From JAISGQ01 sp045604965 (GTDB lineage: Bacteria; Bacillota; Clostridia; Oscillospirales; Acutalibacteraceae): DNA of 64,000 bases. Positions 8,995 to 18,432 of this stretch are shown here, one piece after another. The translations under genes were made by a program, and so were the position numbers. The notes under the pieces were generated by a model. The model was not told the DNA's origin and ran no database searches. It saw only the letters and a list, made by a program, of their open reading frames with translations. Position 1 is the stretch's first letter; each line of letters starts with the position of its first letter. The DNA lies in the NCBI GenBank assembly GCA_045604965.1, contig JAZUPB010000035.1, positions 1 to 64,000 of the forward strand. Reading direction: 5' to 3'.

Positions 8995-10253
8995 CAGTTC
9001 ATATCAAAATCTGTAAAATCAAATGTTGCAAAGTAATCTGCAGGTGTCTCAGCACGGCGAATAAGCTTGACTGTGCCGTCTTCACAAAGCAGAAGCTCTG
9101 CACTTCTGAGTTTGCCGTTGTAGTTGTAGCCCATCGAGAATCCGTGTGCGCCTGTATCGTGGATATAGACATAATCGCCCATCTCTATCTCAGGAAGCAT
9201 TCTGTCAATAGCAAACTTGTCGTTGTTTTCACAGAGTGAACCTGTTACGTCATACATATGATCACACTCTGCATTCTCTTTGCCGAGAACGGTAATGTGG
9301 TGATACGCGCCGTACATAGCAGGACGCATAAGGTTGCAGGCACAGGCATCAACACCGATATAGTTCTTATGTGTATTCTTGCGGTGCACAGCCTTTGTTA
9401 CCAAGGCACCGTAGGGAGCGAGCATATATCTTCCCAGCTCTGAGAAAATTGCACAGTCGCCAAGTCCTGCAGGAACCATTATGCGCTCAAATACTTCCTT
9501 GACCTTGCTGCCGACATATGCTATATCAATGGGCTCCTGATTAGGATGATAGGGTATTCCCACGCCGCCGGAAAGGTTTATAAAGCTTACCGACACGCCT
9601 GTTTCTTCCTTGAGTTCTACCGCAACATTGAAAAGTATCTCAGCAAGGGTGGGGTAGTAATCAGGGTCCGTTGTATTGCTTGAAAGGAAGGAATGGAGTC
9701 CGAAGCGCTTTACGCCCTCAGCCTTGAGAATTTTAAAGCCTTCTGTTATCTGCTCTCTGGTAAAACCGTATTTTGCATCTCTCGGCATATCCATTATGGC
9801 GTTGCCGAGTCTGAACTCTCCGCCCGGATTATAACGGCAGCAGATGGTTTCAGGCAGTCCGCAGGTTTTTTTGAGAAATTCGATGTGAGTTATATCATCA
9901 AGATTGATGATTGCGTCAAGCTCACGGGCAAGGACGAATTCCTCCGGCGGAGTTGCATTTGATGAAAACATAATGTCTTCTCCAACTGCACCTACTGCTT
10001 TGCTGAGCTTAAGCTCAGTAAAGGAAGAGCAATCCATTCCACAGCCCTCTTCTCTGAGTATCTGCATAATATAGGGATTGGGAGTTGCCTTTACTGCAAA
10101 ATATTCCTTAAATCCCTTATTCCAGGAAAAAGCATCATAGAATTTTCTTGCATTTTCTCTTATGCCCTTTTCATCATAAATGTGAAAGGGTGTGGGAAAC
10201 TGCTTTACTATCTCCTCTACCTTTTCCTTTGTTACAAATGCTTTCTTTTCCAT
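8994..10253 (-). CDS. Fold-type III PLP decarboxylase, diaminopimelate decarboxylase-like
   Basis: A 419-aa enzyme of the Orn/Lys/DAP decarboxylase family. YFAVKATPNP near residue 50 holds the PLP lysine, the GGVG loop near residue 225 binds phosphate, and SLCENNDKF near residue 342 supplies the C/ENxD motif from the partner subunit. It most resembles LysA-like proteins, but side-chain preference is not certain. The neighbour upstream is a TrmB-type regulator whose stop nearly touches this start, so I infer a regulated two-gene operon rather than a lysine operon. The ribosome binding site is GGAGGAG. Confidence 0.8.
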   Translation of the reverse strand: MEKKAFVTKEKVEEIVKQFPTPFHIYDEKGIRENARKFYDAFSWNKGFKEYFAVKATPNPYIMQILREEGCGMDCSSFTELKLSKAVGAVGEDIMFSSNATPPEEFVLARELDAIINLDDITHIEFLKKTCGLPETICCRYNPGGEFRLGNAIMDMPRDAKYGFTREQITEGFKILKAEGVKRFGLHSFLSSNTTDPDYYPTLAEILFNVAVELKEETGVSVSFINLSGGVGIPYHPNQEPIDIAYVGSKVKEVFERIMVPAGLGDCAIFSELGRYMLAPYGALVTKAVHRKNTHKNYIGVDACACNLMRPAMYGAYHHITVLGKENAECDHMYDVTGSLCENNDKFAIDRMLPEIEMGDYVYIHDTGAHGFSMGYNYNGKLRSAELLLCEDGTVKLIRRAETPADYFATFDFTDFDMN

Positions 10254-10259
10254 AGTAAT

Positions 10260-10949
10260 CTACTCCTCCAATGCGTCAAGTCCGTATTTAATCAGACGCA
10301 GTTCGTATTTCAGTGAATCCTTAATAACATTCACAAGGTTTTCTTTTTCTGAATAAAGACAGCTTGACAGATCGCCGGTAAGAACTCTCTTTGAATCTGC
10401 TATCAGCCGTATCTGATCTCCTCTGTCTGAGGTTTTAAACACCATTGCACCATCTGCGGCAATATCCGAATCGGTAATTATTACGATCTTTTTTCCAGCC
10501 GCCGCCATTTTCCGTATGTTCTTTTCAAACATTGATACTATTGACGCATTAGCTGCAAAATAGGCTCTTTTTTCTGCACATTCAAGCATATTGAATATCT
10601 TGTTTTCGATATTTGTTCTGCCGTTTATTGTAAGATATCCCTCGTTGGAAGATGAGCCAGCAGGCAGAAGTTTTTCGAGCTTATTTGCCGCATCTTCCTG
10701 CATTCGTATTCTGCTGCTGCAAAATTCATTTACAGGCACTGCGACATATTTTACAGGCGTTCCCTCTATAATGTATGCTCCGCCCTTTTCCGCAAGTGTC
10801 GCCACCGCAGTATATGTATTGGAACGTGAGATTCCTGTAAGTTTTGCAAGCTCATAGCCGGTAAATTCTGCACCCGACAGTAATTGAGTATATATTGCCG
10901 CTTCAAGTCTTGTCAAGCCAAAAAGCGCCAGAAGTTCATAAAAGTCCAT
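10260..10949 (-). CDS. TrmB-family transcriptional regulator
   Basis: A 229-aa regulator. The N-terminal winged helix (YELLALFGLTRLEAAIYTQLL... with SRSNTYTAVATLAEKG) is the TrmB/sugar-specific regulator type, followed by a C-terminal domain of about 120 residues that is often a ligand or PLD-like fold. I place the start at the ATG at 10949, which has AGGTGA at good distance. An in-frame GTG at 10958 lacks a site. It is transcribed just ahead of the decarboxylase and probably controls it and itself. Confidence 0.8.
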   Translation of the reverse strand: MDFYELLALFGLTRLEAAIYTQLLSGAEFTGYELAKLTGISRSNTYTAVATLAEKGGAYIIEGTPVKYVAVPVNEFCSSRIRMQEDAANKLEKLLPAGSSSNEGYLTINGRTNIENKIFNMLECAEKRAYFAANASIVSMFEKNIRKMAAAGKKIVIITDSDIAADGAMVFKTSDRGDQIRLIADSKRVLTGDLSSCLYSEKENLVNVIKDSLKYELRLIKYGLDALEE

Positions 10950-10965
10950 AGCCTTCACCTACGTA

Positions 10966-11008
10966 GTTCTTTATAGGAACACTATATCACATTATTTTTA
11001 TTTGTCAA
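10966..11008 (-). promoter_or_regulatory. Promoter of the trmB-like/decarboxylase operon with nearby dyad
   Basis: On the minus strand TTGACA (11008-11003), a 16-nt spacer, and TATAGT (10986-10981). Directly downstream is the small dyad GTTCCTATAAAGAAC, at a position suitable for an autoregulatory operator. The operator role is inferred. Confidence 0.7.
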
Positions 11009-11013
11009 CACAA

Positions 11014-11050
11014 AAAACGTCAGCTGAAATATTCAGCTGACGTTTTCATC
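11014..11050 (-). terminator. Rho-independent terminator of the ABC exporter unit
   Basis: AACGTCAGCTGAA pairs with TTCAGCTGACGTT around a short loop, with T/A runs on both sides. It overlaps the stop of the exporter gene and precedes the promoter of the next minus-strand operon. Confidence 0.8.
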
Positions 11051-13406
11051 ATCTTTTATCGTTTTTAACCGAACGAAGTGTCAGCAGGCATATACCTGCA
11101 AGAACTGCAATTGTAAATATAAGAACGAGCCAGGTCAAAATAAGATTCCAAGGACTGTGTTCGTACATAGGCACTATGTACTGCTCTACCATATTTTCAA
11201 GCTGCTGTCCGCTGTACTGTGTACTGAGTATCCTGCGGTAGTATGCATCAAGCAATTTGTTGCAGTCTGCGATATTTCCCAGCGCCTGCATTGACCAGCG
11301 GCTTGCACAGAACCAGGAAATAATATTTGTTGCACCCTCCAGGGTAAAGAGTATACCCGAAAAAAGAAGCTGAGGTATAAGCAGAATAGGTGCAAACACC
11401 ATTGCTCTGTCGGGGTTCTTCGCAATGGAAGAAACCAGCATACCGAGCGCAGACGATGATACCATTACAAAAAATATGGTTATGAGTATTTCGATAAAAG
11501 GCGCATTTCCTATGGCACCGCCTATAGGCATACCTACAACAAGCGCAAACACCGTAACAGTGAGAAGGCTTTGTATAAAGCACAGTCCCGACTGCACAAG
11601 AAGCTTTGATGCTATGTATGAGTCAAGACGCATATCCGACATATACTCTCGCCGCAATATGCCGCGTTCTTTACATATTTCCTGTATGGAGTTCATAAGA
11701 CCTACCCACACCGCCGCGCAGGACAGACAGAACAGCATCTGTTGAGACAAAAATGTCATTTCAAAGACGTTGTCACCTGCTACGAGAGACAGCAGAAGCG
11801 CTATAAGGGGACCCTGCAGAAGCAGAAATGCAAGTCTGATTTTATCGTGCCAGAGAAGATTTACATACCTCTTTGCCATTACAAGCGTCTGCTTGCCGAA
11901 AGGCTTTTTGGCGTTGCTGTATTCTCTCTTGACTGTTGTCTGAGTTACTTCTGCAACCTTTGCCTGCTTGGAGTTATTGAAGCGTATTTCCCAGCCCTGG
12001 GGATCTTTTTCAACCTTCAGATAGGCTTCCGCAAGATCATTTACTCCGAAAAACTCAAGCGCTCCTTTTGGCGGTCCGAAATATGCCATATATCCGCCGC
12101 TTCCGAGGAATATCATTTTGTCGCAAAGATGCAGGTTCTGTGTCGTATGAGTAATTGCAACTATTGTCTTTCCTCTGCGGCTCATCTTCTGAAGCAGGAG
12201 CATAAGGCTTCGCTCTGTTCCCGGATCCAGTCCTGATGATGGTTCATCAAGGAAGAACAGACTGGGGTCATCCACAAGCTCAACCGCTATTGATGCGCGC
12301 TTTTTCTGACCTCCCGACATTTTACGTATCAGGGTGTTTTCGTGACCTGTCAGCTCAACCATTTCAATTACTTCCGCAACTCTGGAAGCGTACTCCTCTT
12401 TTGTTGAGTCAGGTGACATACGAAGCTGTGCTACATACATCAGCATTTCATATAATGTCAGATTTTCGTGGACGATGTCCTGCTGAGGCACATAGCCGAT
12501 AACGCTCTGAAGAACTTCGTAGTTATCATAAAGGTCGACGCCGTTTACGAGCACCGAACCTGTTGACGGCTTGTCAAAACCGTTCAGACAATTCATAAGT
12601 GTGGATTTGCCGCTGCCTGAGCCACCTACGATCGCTACAAATTCGCAGGGCTTTATTTTGAGACTGGTATCATCAAGTATATATTTATTTTTTCCCTTTG
12701 CACGTACATATCGCGCGATGTTTTTCGCCACAAGCTCAAGACCCCTGGATTCAGTCTTATAGCTGAGCAGACCTTCGTCATTATCGAACATCAGCTTGGT
12801 ATTTGCTATGCATATAAGATCTCTGTCATAAAGGAGCACAGGAGATGTTACAGGAGTGCCGTTTAATGTCACAGAAGTACGGCTTCCGCTTTCCGGAATA
12901 AGAACATAGCCTTCCTGAGTATTTCTTATTCTCGCCTGAACAAGAGCCAGCGTTACGTGGTTGATCCTTATCTCGCACTCTTCTCCTCTTCCTATCCTTG
13001 TTTCCCCTTCTCCAAGAGGATAATCCACCCAACCAGTACCGTCGTTATGAGCATAATATGCTATGGAAATACCACAGAAGCAAGGTTCATCGGGATCGTC
13101 AATACGTATGTCGGAATAATCGTCGAGCTCGCCAAATGCTGTAAGCTCACCGTTAAGGTATATTCCGTTTGTGCTTGAGTCATCACATATATAGCATTTG
13201 TCGCCTATTATCTCAAATCGTCCGTGATGGCGGGATATTATCGGCGAATCGATAACTATATCGCAATCCTCGCTTCGTCCGAATGTAACAGCAGCCTTTC
13301 CGAATGATGAAAGTGCATATTCCTCCCTGCTGTTGTCTGCATATACAATTGTTATATTGTGCTGCGCACCTGTTATTTCCTTTTCGGATATATCTTTATT
13401 GGACAT
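11049..13406 (-). CDS. FHA-FHA-ABC ATPase-ABC2 permease fusion (ABCG-type half transporter)
   Basis: A 785-aa membrane protein. The first FHA domain (residues 20-105) is canonical with TFGRSEDCDIVID, SRHHGRF and NGIYLNG. The second FHA (125-210) keeps GRGEECEI but has ALVQARI where SRxH is expected, so it has probably lost phosphothreonine binding. The ABC ATPase (240-460) has GGSGSGKS, MSGGQKKR and LFFLDEPSSGLD. The C-terminus is an ABC2/ABCG-type membrane domain with about six helices. FHA input suggests control by Ser/Thr kinases. The start at 13406 is set by AGAGGTGGG. The lipoprotein gene lies just upstream. Confidence 0.85.
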   Translation of the reverse strand: MSNKDISEKEITGAQHNITIVYADNSREEYALSSFGKAAVTFGRSEDCDIVIDSPIISRHHGRFEIIGDKCYICDDSSTNGIYLNGELTAFGELDDYSDIRIDDPDEPCFCGISIAYYAHNDGTGWVDYPLGEGETRIGRGEECEIRINHVTLALVQARIRNTQEGYVLIPESGSRTSVTLNGTPVTSPVLLYDRDLICIANTKLMFDNDEGLLSYKTESRGLELVAKNIARYVRAKGKNKYILDDTSLKIKPCEFVAIVGGSGSGKSTLMNCLNGFDKPSTGSVLVNGVDLYDNYEVLQSVIGYVPQQDIVHENLTLYEMLMYVAQLRMSPDSTKEEYASRVAEVIEMVELTGHENTLIRKMSGGQKKRASIAVELVDDPSLFFLDEPSSGLDPGTERSLMLLLQKMSRRGKTIVAITHTTQNLHLCDKMIFLGSGGYMAYFGPPKGALEFFGVNDLAEAYLKVEKDPQGWEIRFNNSKQAKVAEVTQTTVKREYSNAKKPFGKQTLVMAKRYVNLLWHDKIRLAFLLLQGPLIALLLSLVAGDNVFEMTFLSQQMLFCLSCAAVWVGLMNSIQEICKERGILRREYMSDMRLDSYIASKLLVQSGLCFIQSLLTVTVFALVVGMPIGGAIGNAPFIEILITIFFVMVSSSALGMLVSSIAKNPDRAMVFAPILLIPQLLFSGILFTLEGATNIISWFCASRWSMQALGNIADCNKLLDAYYRRILSTQYSGQQLENMVEQYIVPMYEHSPWNLILTWLVLIFTIAVLAGICLLTLRSVKNDKR

Positions 13407-13422
13407 TAAATCCCACCTCTTA

Positions 13423-14100
13423 TCAAACAAGCTGCATTGAATAGGCCGTCAGTATTTTATCTGTTGAATAGAACAGTGTGATTTCTTCTGTTCCGTATTT
13501 GCTCTTTGCCGAGTATTCCACTGCATACGCACCGTCCTGTGTTGCGTTTTCCACATCAAGCTTATAAAAGACACAGTAAGGAGACACAAGTGTCATACCA
13601 AGAAATTCATCAAAATATGATTCTCCGTACAGAGACTGGAATTCATCGCTGTTTGGATCAAAAGATGCTGCATAATCGGGGAACAGACGCTCAACGGTTT
13701 CCTTAAGCGACATGCCGCATCGGATGTCTGCAGGTCCTGCAAAGCTTTCGCTTGATATGCTTGCGTAAAACAGACCTTTATTATTGAACTGAAAGCTGTC
13801 TTTGCCCTGATATACCGTGCTTACCCGTTCGCCTTTATCTGTTCTGTCACTCTTTCCGTACATATTGTCAAAATCAGCAAGAGCAAGCTTTCCGAAGCCG
13901 TATTTTTCAGTTAGCATACCGCTGTAAAATTTGGTTTCCTTTTCCTCTTCCGGCTGCTCTTCTTTTTCGGTTGAAGCAGTTGTCTGATGAGTCGGGAAAT
14001 CGTATTCAGTCTCATAACTGATACTGCTTTCCTGCTTTTCGCAGGCGCATAAAAGTATTGCAATTATCAATGCACATACAAATAAAATTGTTTTTTTCAT
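13423..14100 (-). CDS. Predicted lipoprotein of unknown function
   Basis: A 225-aa exported protein. The N-terminus MKKTILFVCALIIAILLCAC is a signal peptide with a lipobox ending at the second Cys of CAC. An E/K/T-rich linker (residues 25-50) leads to a globular domain. I do not recognise the family. The start at 14100 has AGGAGG 6 nt upstream, and the in-frame upstream extension has no ribosome binding site. Its gene lies 16 nt ahead of the FHA-ABC exporter, so it is likely a partner or sensor for that exporter. Confidence 0.75.
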   Translation of the reverse strand: MKKTILFVCALIIAILLCACEKQESSISYETEYDFPTHQTTASTEKEEQPEEEKETKFYSGMLTEKYGFGKLALADFDNMYGKSDRTDKGERVSTVYQGKDSFQFNNKGLFYASISSESFAGPADIRCGMSLKETVERLFPDYAASFDPNSDEFQSLYGESYFDEFLGMTLVSPYCVFYKLDVENATQDGAYAVEYSAKSKYGTEEITLFYSTDKILTAYSMQLV

Positions 14101-14172
14101 ATTGCTCCTCCTGACGCTCTTGTAAACATATAGGTTGTATGTTAAACTATCTGCAGAAAGTGGGGTAAATTT

Positions 14173-14631
14173 ATGGATGAAAATGTAATTGTCGTTTCTC
14201 ACGTTTCCACCGAGATGGATGCAGACTGCGCTGTTGCTGCGCTTTCTGATGCAGGTATAAACGCTGCAAAGCAATATATAAATGCTCCCGGCGGCTCCAC
14301 CCTCTTCGCGCTGCCCGGTGCTATGGGCTTCGGTGCATCCGAAGGCTATGACATCCTTGTTTCCAAGGAAGCAGAAGAAGCAGCTCGCGAAGTGCTTATA
14401 GGTGTAGGTTTTGCTGAGCCTTCCGAAAAAGAGCTCACCGAAGATGAGAGTCATCTGTCAGAAGAGATAACCTCCGAAGAAATCACCGACTCTGAAAAAA
14501 CAGAGGCCGCTGCCGTTTCTGAATCTACAGGCAAGGCATCTGCATTGCTTATGATTCTTTTCCTTGCTGCTGCAGCACTTTTTGTAATCGGAGTGGACAA
14601 AGTTATTGAACTTATAAAGTCATTTTTCTGA
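14173..14631 (+). CDS. DUF2007 protein with C-terminal membrane anchor
   Basis: A 152-aa protein. The N-terminal 70 residues (VVSHVSTEMDADCAVAALSDAGI and YDILVSKEAEEAAREVL) match the DUF2007 'putative signal-transducing' fold. A Glu/Ser-rich linker and a C-terminal hydrophobic helix (residues 122-140) follow. It is tail-anchored with the domain in the cytosol. No function is established. It is divergent from the lipoprotein gene and is followed by its own terminator. Confidence 0.75.
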   Translation: MDENVIVVSHVSTEMDADCAVAALSDAGINAAKQYINAPGGSTLFALPGAMGFGASEGYDILVSKEAEEAAREVLIGVGFAEPSEKELTEDESHLSEEITSEEITDSEKTEAAAVSESTGKASALLMILFLAAAALFVIGVDKVIELIKSFF

Positions 14632-14660
14632 TTTATTAATTAAAAAAAGATTTTTACTGT

Positions 14661-14695
14661 AAAAAGCCGTCCGTACAGGGCGGTTTTTTCTTTTG
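14661..14695 (+). terminator. Rho-independent terminator
   Basis: AAAAAGCCGTCC and GGGCGGTTTTTTC form a short GC-rich hairpin with a T run, 30 nt after the DUF2007 gene. The remaining 226 nt up to spoIVB hold no gene that I can support and no sporulation promoter that I could fit convincingly. Confidence 0.8.
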
Positions 14696-14921
14696 CCCAA
14701 TAACCTTTTAAGACAAATTACTGTGTCTTTCAAGTATACAATCGTTATGCGGATATGCTTTATTTTAGCATCATCGGGAAACAATGTAAAGAGAAATCAA
14801 ATTAAGCCCATCTTTGCGTGAATGTGTCCATAATCAACCTTAAACTGTGTATATTTCTCATTATAAACCGGACCTCACAGCAAAATATATATGTGCGGAT
14901 TCTTAATTTACGGAGGTCACA

Positions 14922-16124
14922 ATGAAAAAGAAATTTAAAATTTTTCTTGTATTTCTCTTCTCTGTCCTTTCTCTTACCGCTGCGGTTTCATTATATATAA
15001 GGGAAACCACTCCTGATATGATCCGTGTGGTAAGAGGTCATTCACCCGAGCTGGACACAGGAGTAATTTATACGGCACTGTCTTCCGATGATGCGGTCAA
15101 TGCCAACAGCAGCAGCGGTACTGTTTATAATTCCAAACTAAAGCTTTTCGGTGTTGTACCGATAAAAAATATAGAAACACACATTGTCGAAGAAAGGAAG
15201 ATTCATCTTTCCGGCAAGGCATTTGGTATAAAGCTTTACACCGAGGGTGTTGTGGTTATCGGTCTTGAAAACATATCAACATCAGGCGGTCAATACTGCC
15301 CAGGTTCCGGTGCAGGTTTGTCGGTAGGTGATTCTATCATCGAAATAAACGGAAAAAAGCTTTCAACTGCTGCTCAGCTTTCGGATTTAGTATTGGACAG
15401 CAACGGCGATATAATGTGTCTTACCATAGCCAAAACAGACGGCACTATTACCCAAGGCAAGCTCACACCTGTTTTTTCCGAATCAGAAGGACGTTATAAA
15501 GCCGGTGTCTGGGTTCGCGACAGTATTGCAGGTATCGGTACGATGACTTATATAGATCCCGAAACAAATACCTTTGGTGGTCTTGGACACGGAATATGCG
15601 ATACCGACACAGGCAAGCTTCTTCCTTTCGGTGAGGGTCAGATAGTATCTGTTGTTGTCACAGGGGTTACAAAAGGTGCAGGCGGTTTGCCCGGTGAACT
15701 GCACGGATATTTCGGCAGCGAGACTCTGGGAACTCTCAGCGAAAACTGTGCAAGCGGTGTTTTCGGTACAATCAGCAGCGAGGACTATATCTCAGGTGAT
15801 ATGTACGAAATTTCAATGAAGCAAGATATAAAAGAAGGCTGTGCTCAGATCCTTACAACTCTGCCCGGAAAAAGCGAGCCTCAGCTTTGCGATGTTGTTG
15901 TGGAACGGATAAATTACAACAGCAAAAATCCAGGCAAAAATATGGTAGTCAGGATAACAGACAATGAGCTTATCAATGCTACCGGAGGAATCGTTCAGGG
16001 AATGAGCGGAAGTCCGATAATTCAAGACGGAAAAGTAATCGGTGCGGTCACTCACGTTTTTGTAAATGACCCGACTCGAGGGTACGGGATATTTATCGAA
16101 AATATGCTGGAAGCCGCAGGATAA
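14922..16124 (+). CDS. spoIVB: SpoIVB peptidase (S55), sporulation checkpoint protease
   Basis: A 400-aa secreted/membrane-anchored serine protease. The N-terminal anchor is residues 5-25, a PDZ domain lies near 100-185, and the S55 protease domain follows. GLGHGICD (His near 224), the TDNEL segment (Asp near 346) and GMSGSPIIQDGKVIGAVTHV (Ser near 362) are the family motifs. In Bacillus it passes from the forespore and activates pro-sigma-K processing. In most Clostridia and bacilli spo0A follows directly. Here it does not. The ribosome binding site is GGAGG. Confidence 0.95.
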   Translation: MKKKFKIFLVFLFSVLSLTAAVSLYIRETTPDMIRVVRGHSPELDTGVIYTALSSDDAVNANSSSGTVYNSKLKLFGVVPIKNIETHIVEERKIHLSGKAFGIKLYTEGVVVIGLENISTSGGQYCPGSGAGLSVGDSIIEINGKKLSTAAQLSDLVLDSNGDIMCLTIAKTDGTITQGKLTPVFSESEGRYKAGVWVRDSIAGIGTMTYIDPETNTFGGLGHGICDTDTGKLLPFGEGQIVSVVVTGVTKGAGGLPGELHGYFGSETLGTLSENCASGVFGTISSEDYISGDMYEISMKQDIKEGCAQILTTLPGKSEPQLCDVVVERINYNSKNPGKNMVVRITDNELINATGGIVQGMSGSPIIQDGKVIGAVTHVFVNDPTRGYGIFIENMLEAAG

Positions 16125-16132
16125 ATTTTTTT

Positions 16133-16168
16133 GACAGAGGCAAATGAAATGCCTCTGTCTTTTTTCTT
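16133..16168 (+). terminator. Rho-independent terminator of spoIVB
   Basis: GACAGAGGCA pairs with TGCCTCTGTC around a 7-nt loop, followed by TTTTTTC. Confidence 0.9.
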
Positions 16169-16222
16169 TTAAGTATGGTAAAATAAGTTTTGCAGATAAA
16201 AAAATGAAGAGGCCCCTTGTCG

Positions 16223-16744
16223 ATGAGATTTATTTTAATACAAGCGATAGGTATTCTGGGAACTGTCCTGTTTTTTCTTTCCTATCAATTCAAAAGCAAT
16301 AAGAACTTGTTTCGTGTACAGTTTATTTCTTATCTGTGTTACACAGCACATTTGCTGATGCTCGGTGCGGTCACAGGCGGAATCAGTTATATTTTAAATA
16401 CAGTCCGCTCTTTTTGTCTTGGCAGCAAAAACGAATTTCTGAAAAGTAAAATAATGTGCTGCACGATCTGTTCACTGCAAGTGGTAACGCTGCTTTTCAC
16501 CTGGGACGGATGGTGGTCTGTTCTTCCGGTCGCCGCTAATATTGCAGCGACAATAGGCGGATATACATATAACGCACGAAAAATTCGTGCTGTGGGAATT
16601 TTTATCAATTCCCCTCTGTGGATAGTGTACGATATACTAGTCGGTTCATGGGCAGGCATTATAGATGAAATAGTCAGTGAGGCATCTATGATCATATCTA
16701 TTTGCCGTTATGGGTGGAAAAATCTGGATTCGACGGAAGAATAA
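16223..16744 (+). CDS. YgjV-family inner membrane protein
   Basis: A 173-aa membrane protein with about five to six helices. The N-terminal IGILGTVLFFLSYQFKSNKNL and the later SPLWIVYDILVGSWAGIIDE are YgjV family hallmarks. The function is unknown. I use the ATG at 16223, 10 nt after GAAGAGG. A TTG at 16217 is an alternative. It is followed by a DUF4298 gene. Confidence 0.75.
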   Translation: MRFILIQAIGILGTVLFFLSYQFKSNKNLFRVQFISYLCYTAHLLMLGAVTGGISYILNTVRSFCLGSKNEFLKSKIMCCTICSLQVVTLLFTWDGWWSVLPVAANIAATIGGYTYNARKIRAVGIFINSPLWIVYDILVGSWAGIIDEIVSEASMIISICRYGWKNLDSTEE

Positions 16745-16802
16745 TATCGCCCAAAGCGGTAGAGTAATGGAATATCCAATAAATCACAGGCGGTGAATAA
16801 AA

Positions 16803-17090
16803 ATGTACGATACTCTTTCGGAAACGATAAAACGCATTCAAAAAATGGAGCTTTATTTTGATGTTTTAAAATTTGTTACAAGTACAGATCCCGATTCTGT
16901 TCTTCAGGACGAATACATAAAAGGAATGCTCACCGAGCTTGTTGAATATTACGACAACGGCCAATGGATGAAGGACTACGAATGTGATGAGCGCAGAGAA
17001 CTGCCGGCTGATCTTAAACGCGGTGTTTTGTCCGAAGACGGCATCTACAATTTGCTTTGTGAAATACACGCACTTTCAATAAATGAATAA
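16803..17090 (+). CDS. DUF4298 protein
   Basis: A 95-aa, acidic, soluble protein. The block YYDNGQWMKDYECDE followed by LKRGVLSEDGIYNLLCEI is characteristic of DUF4298. No function is known. A ribosome binding site (AGGCGGTG) precedes the start. It ends in front of a perfect palindromic terminator. Confidence 0.8.
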   Translation: MYDTLSETIKRIQKMELYFDVLKFVTSTDPDSVLQDEYIKGMLTELVEYYDNGQWMKDYECDERRELPADLKRGVLSEDGIYNLLCEIHALSINE

Positions 17091-17106
17091 AATTGCCCAA
17101 TATGTC

Positions 17107-17144
17107 AAAAGACAGAATTGAGAATTCTCAATTCTGTCTTTTCC
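17107..17144. terminator. Bidirectional terminator
   Basis: A perfect 36-nt palindrome with A4 and T4 ends (arm AAAAGACAGAATTGAGAA) lies between the convergent DUF4298 and antiporter genes. Confidence 0.85.
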
Positions 17145-17145
17145 T

Positions 17146-18432
17146 TTATTTGTTTGCCGCTTCCAGCTTGGTCTTTCTGCGGTTTTTGACTTCCTCCGAC
17201 ATAGGAGTGATATCTCCAGCTGCCATAAGTGCCTGTCTTGTCATAAGCGGACCGAACAGTTCATATATGAGCACAGCGAAAAGGGTTATATTTCTTATAA
17301 GATGTCCCTGCTCGCCAAGCTGCATTGCCGTGGTGCACATTCCAAGGGCTACGCCTGCCTGGGGCAGAAGTGTAATACCGAGATATTTGCAGATGGACGG
17401 TTCGCACTTCATTGCCTTTGCACTGATGAACGAACCTATATACTTGCCTGCAGAGCGGAATATTATGTAAACAACACCAATTCCTACAATTGCAATATCC
17501 GTAAATACACTCAGTTCCAGTTCTGCACCGCTTATAACAAAAAATAATGCAAAAAGCGGTGATGTCCACTTGTCTGCAGCTGCCATAAGGTCGTGGGACA
17601 GCGGACAGGTATTGCAGAACATTGTACCCAGCATCATACATACAAGAAGCGAAGAGAAGCTGATGTGTACAGGTCCGATGTGGAAATCGAGCATCGCAAG
17701 GGATGCTGTCAGGAAAACAAATGCAATTGTCATATTCAGACGGTTTGTATTTGAGTTGAACAGCTTTTCGAGCAATGTCAGTATCCATCCCATTACTGCG
17801 CCAAGAAGCAGAGAACACACTATCTCAACTATCGGGTTTACAATTATGGAAATAAGATCTACAGAGCCACTTATAAGTGTCTTGGCAATGCCGAAGCTTA
17901 CTGCAAAGACAACCAGACCAACTGCATCATCCAACGCAACTACCGGCAGAAGAAGATTTGTAAGTGCACCCTTTGCTTTGTACTGACGAACTACCATAAG
18001 TGTTGCTGCTGGTGCAGTTGCAGTTGCTATAGCACCCAATGTCAGAAGCTGGGGCACAGAAAGCTTATCAGGCATAATCAGATGCACTGCATAAAGCGAC
18101 AGATCAACAAGCAGTGTCGCCATAAGCGCCTGTACAATACCAACAACTGTAGCATTTTTACCTGTCTGCTTCAAATCGTCGACACGAAATTCATTTCCTA
18201 TCGAAAACGCTATAAAGCCAAGTGCAACTTCGGAAATAAGTGCAAGGTGCGTTACATCATCCATACTACCAAAGCCCAGCCCCTTAATGTTCAAGGCACC
18301 AAGGCAATAGGGACCGATAAGTACGCCCGAAATCAGATATGCTGTTACAGAGGGGAGTTTAAGAGGCTTGAAAAGCCTTGTCATCAGCAGTCCTGCCAGG
18401 AGCGCTACTGACACTGACAGTAATGTGCTCAT
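17146..18432 (-). CDS. Cation:proton antiporter (CPA2/KefB type)
   Basis: A 428-aa integral membrane protein with about 12 helices. LPSVTAYLISGVLIGP near the N-terminus and the ALDDAVGLVVFA segment near residue 167, with its conserved acidic pair, are typical of CPA2 Na+/H+ or K+/H+ exchangers. It has no TrkA-N or TrkA-C domain. The start directly abuts the stop of the upstream FUSC-like gene (TAAATG), so the two are translationally coupled. Confidence 0.85.
   Translation of the reverse strand: MSTLLSVSVALLAGLLMTRLFKPLKLPSVTAYLISGVLIGPYCLGALNIKGLGFGSMDDVTHLALISEVALGFIAFSIGNEFRVDDLKQTGKNATVVGIVQALMATLLVDLSLYAVHLIMPDKLSVPQLLTLGAIATATAPAATLMVVRQYKAKGALTNLLLPVVALDDAVGLVVFAVSFGIAKTLISGSVDLISIIVNPIVEIVCSLLLGAVMGWILTLLEKLFNSNTNRLNMTIAFVFLTASLAMLDFHIGPVHISFSSLLVCMMLGTMFCNTCPLSHDLMAAADKWTSPLFALFFVISGAELELSVFTDIAIVGIGVVYIIFRSAGKYIGSFISAKAMKCEPSICKYLGITLLPQAGVALGMCTTAMQLGEQGHLIRNITLFAVLIYELFGPLMTRQALMAAGDITPMSEEVKNRRKTKLEAANK

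Noticed and set aside
14695..14921. Possible sigma-F or sigma-G promoter before spoIVB
   Set aside because: A GTATA and a GAATG are present, but no matching -10 lies at the right distance. I therefore list no sporulation promoter there.
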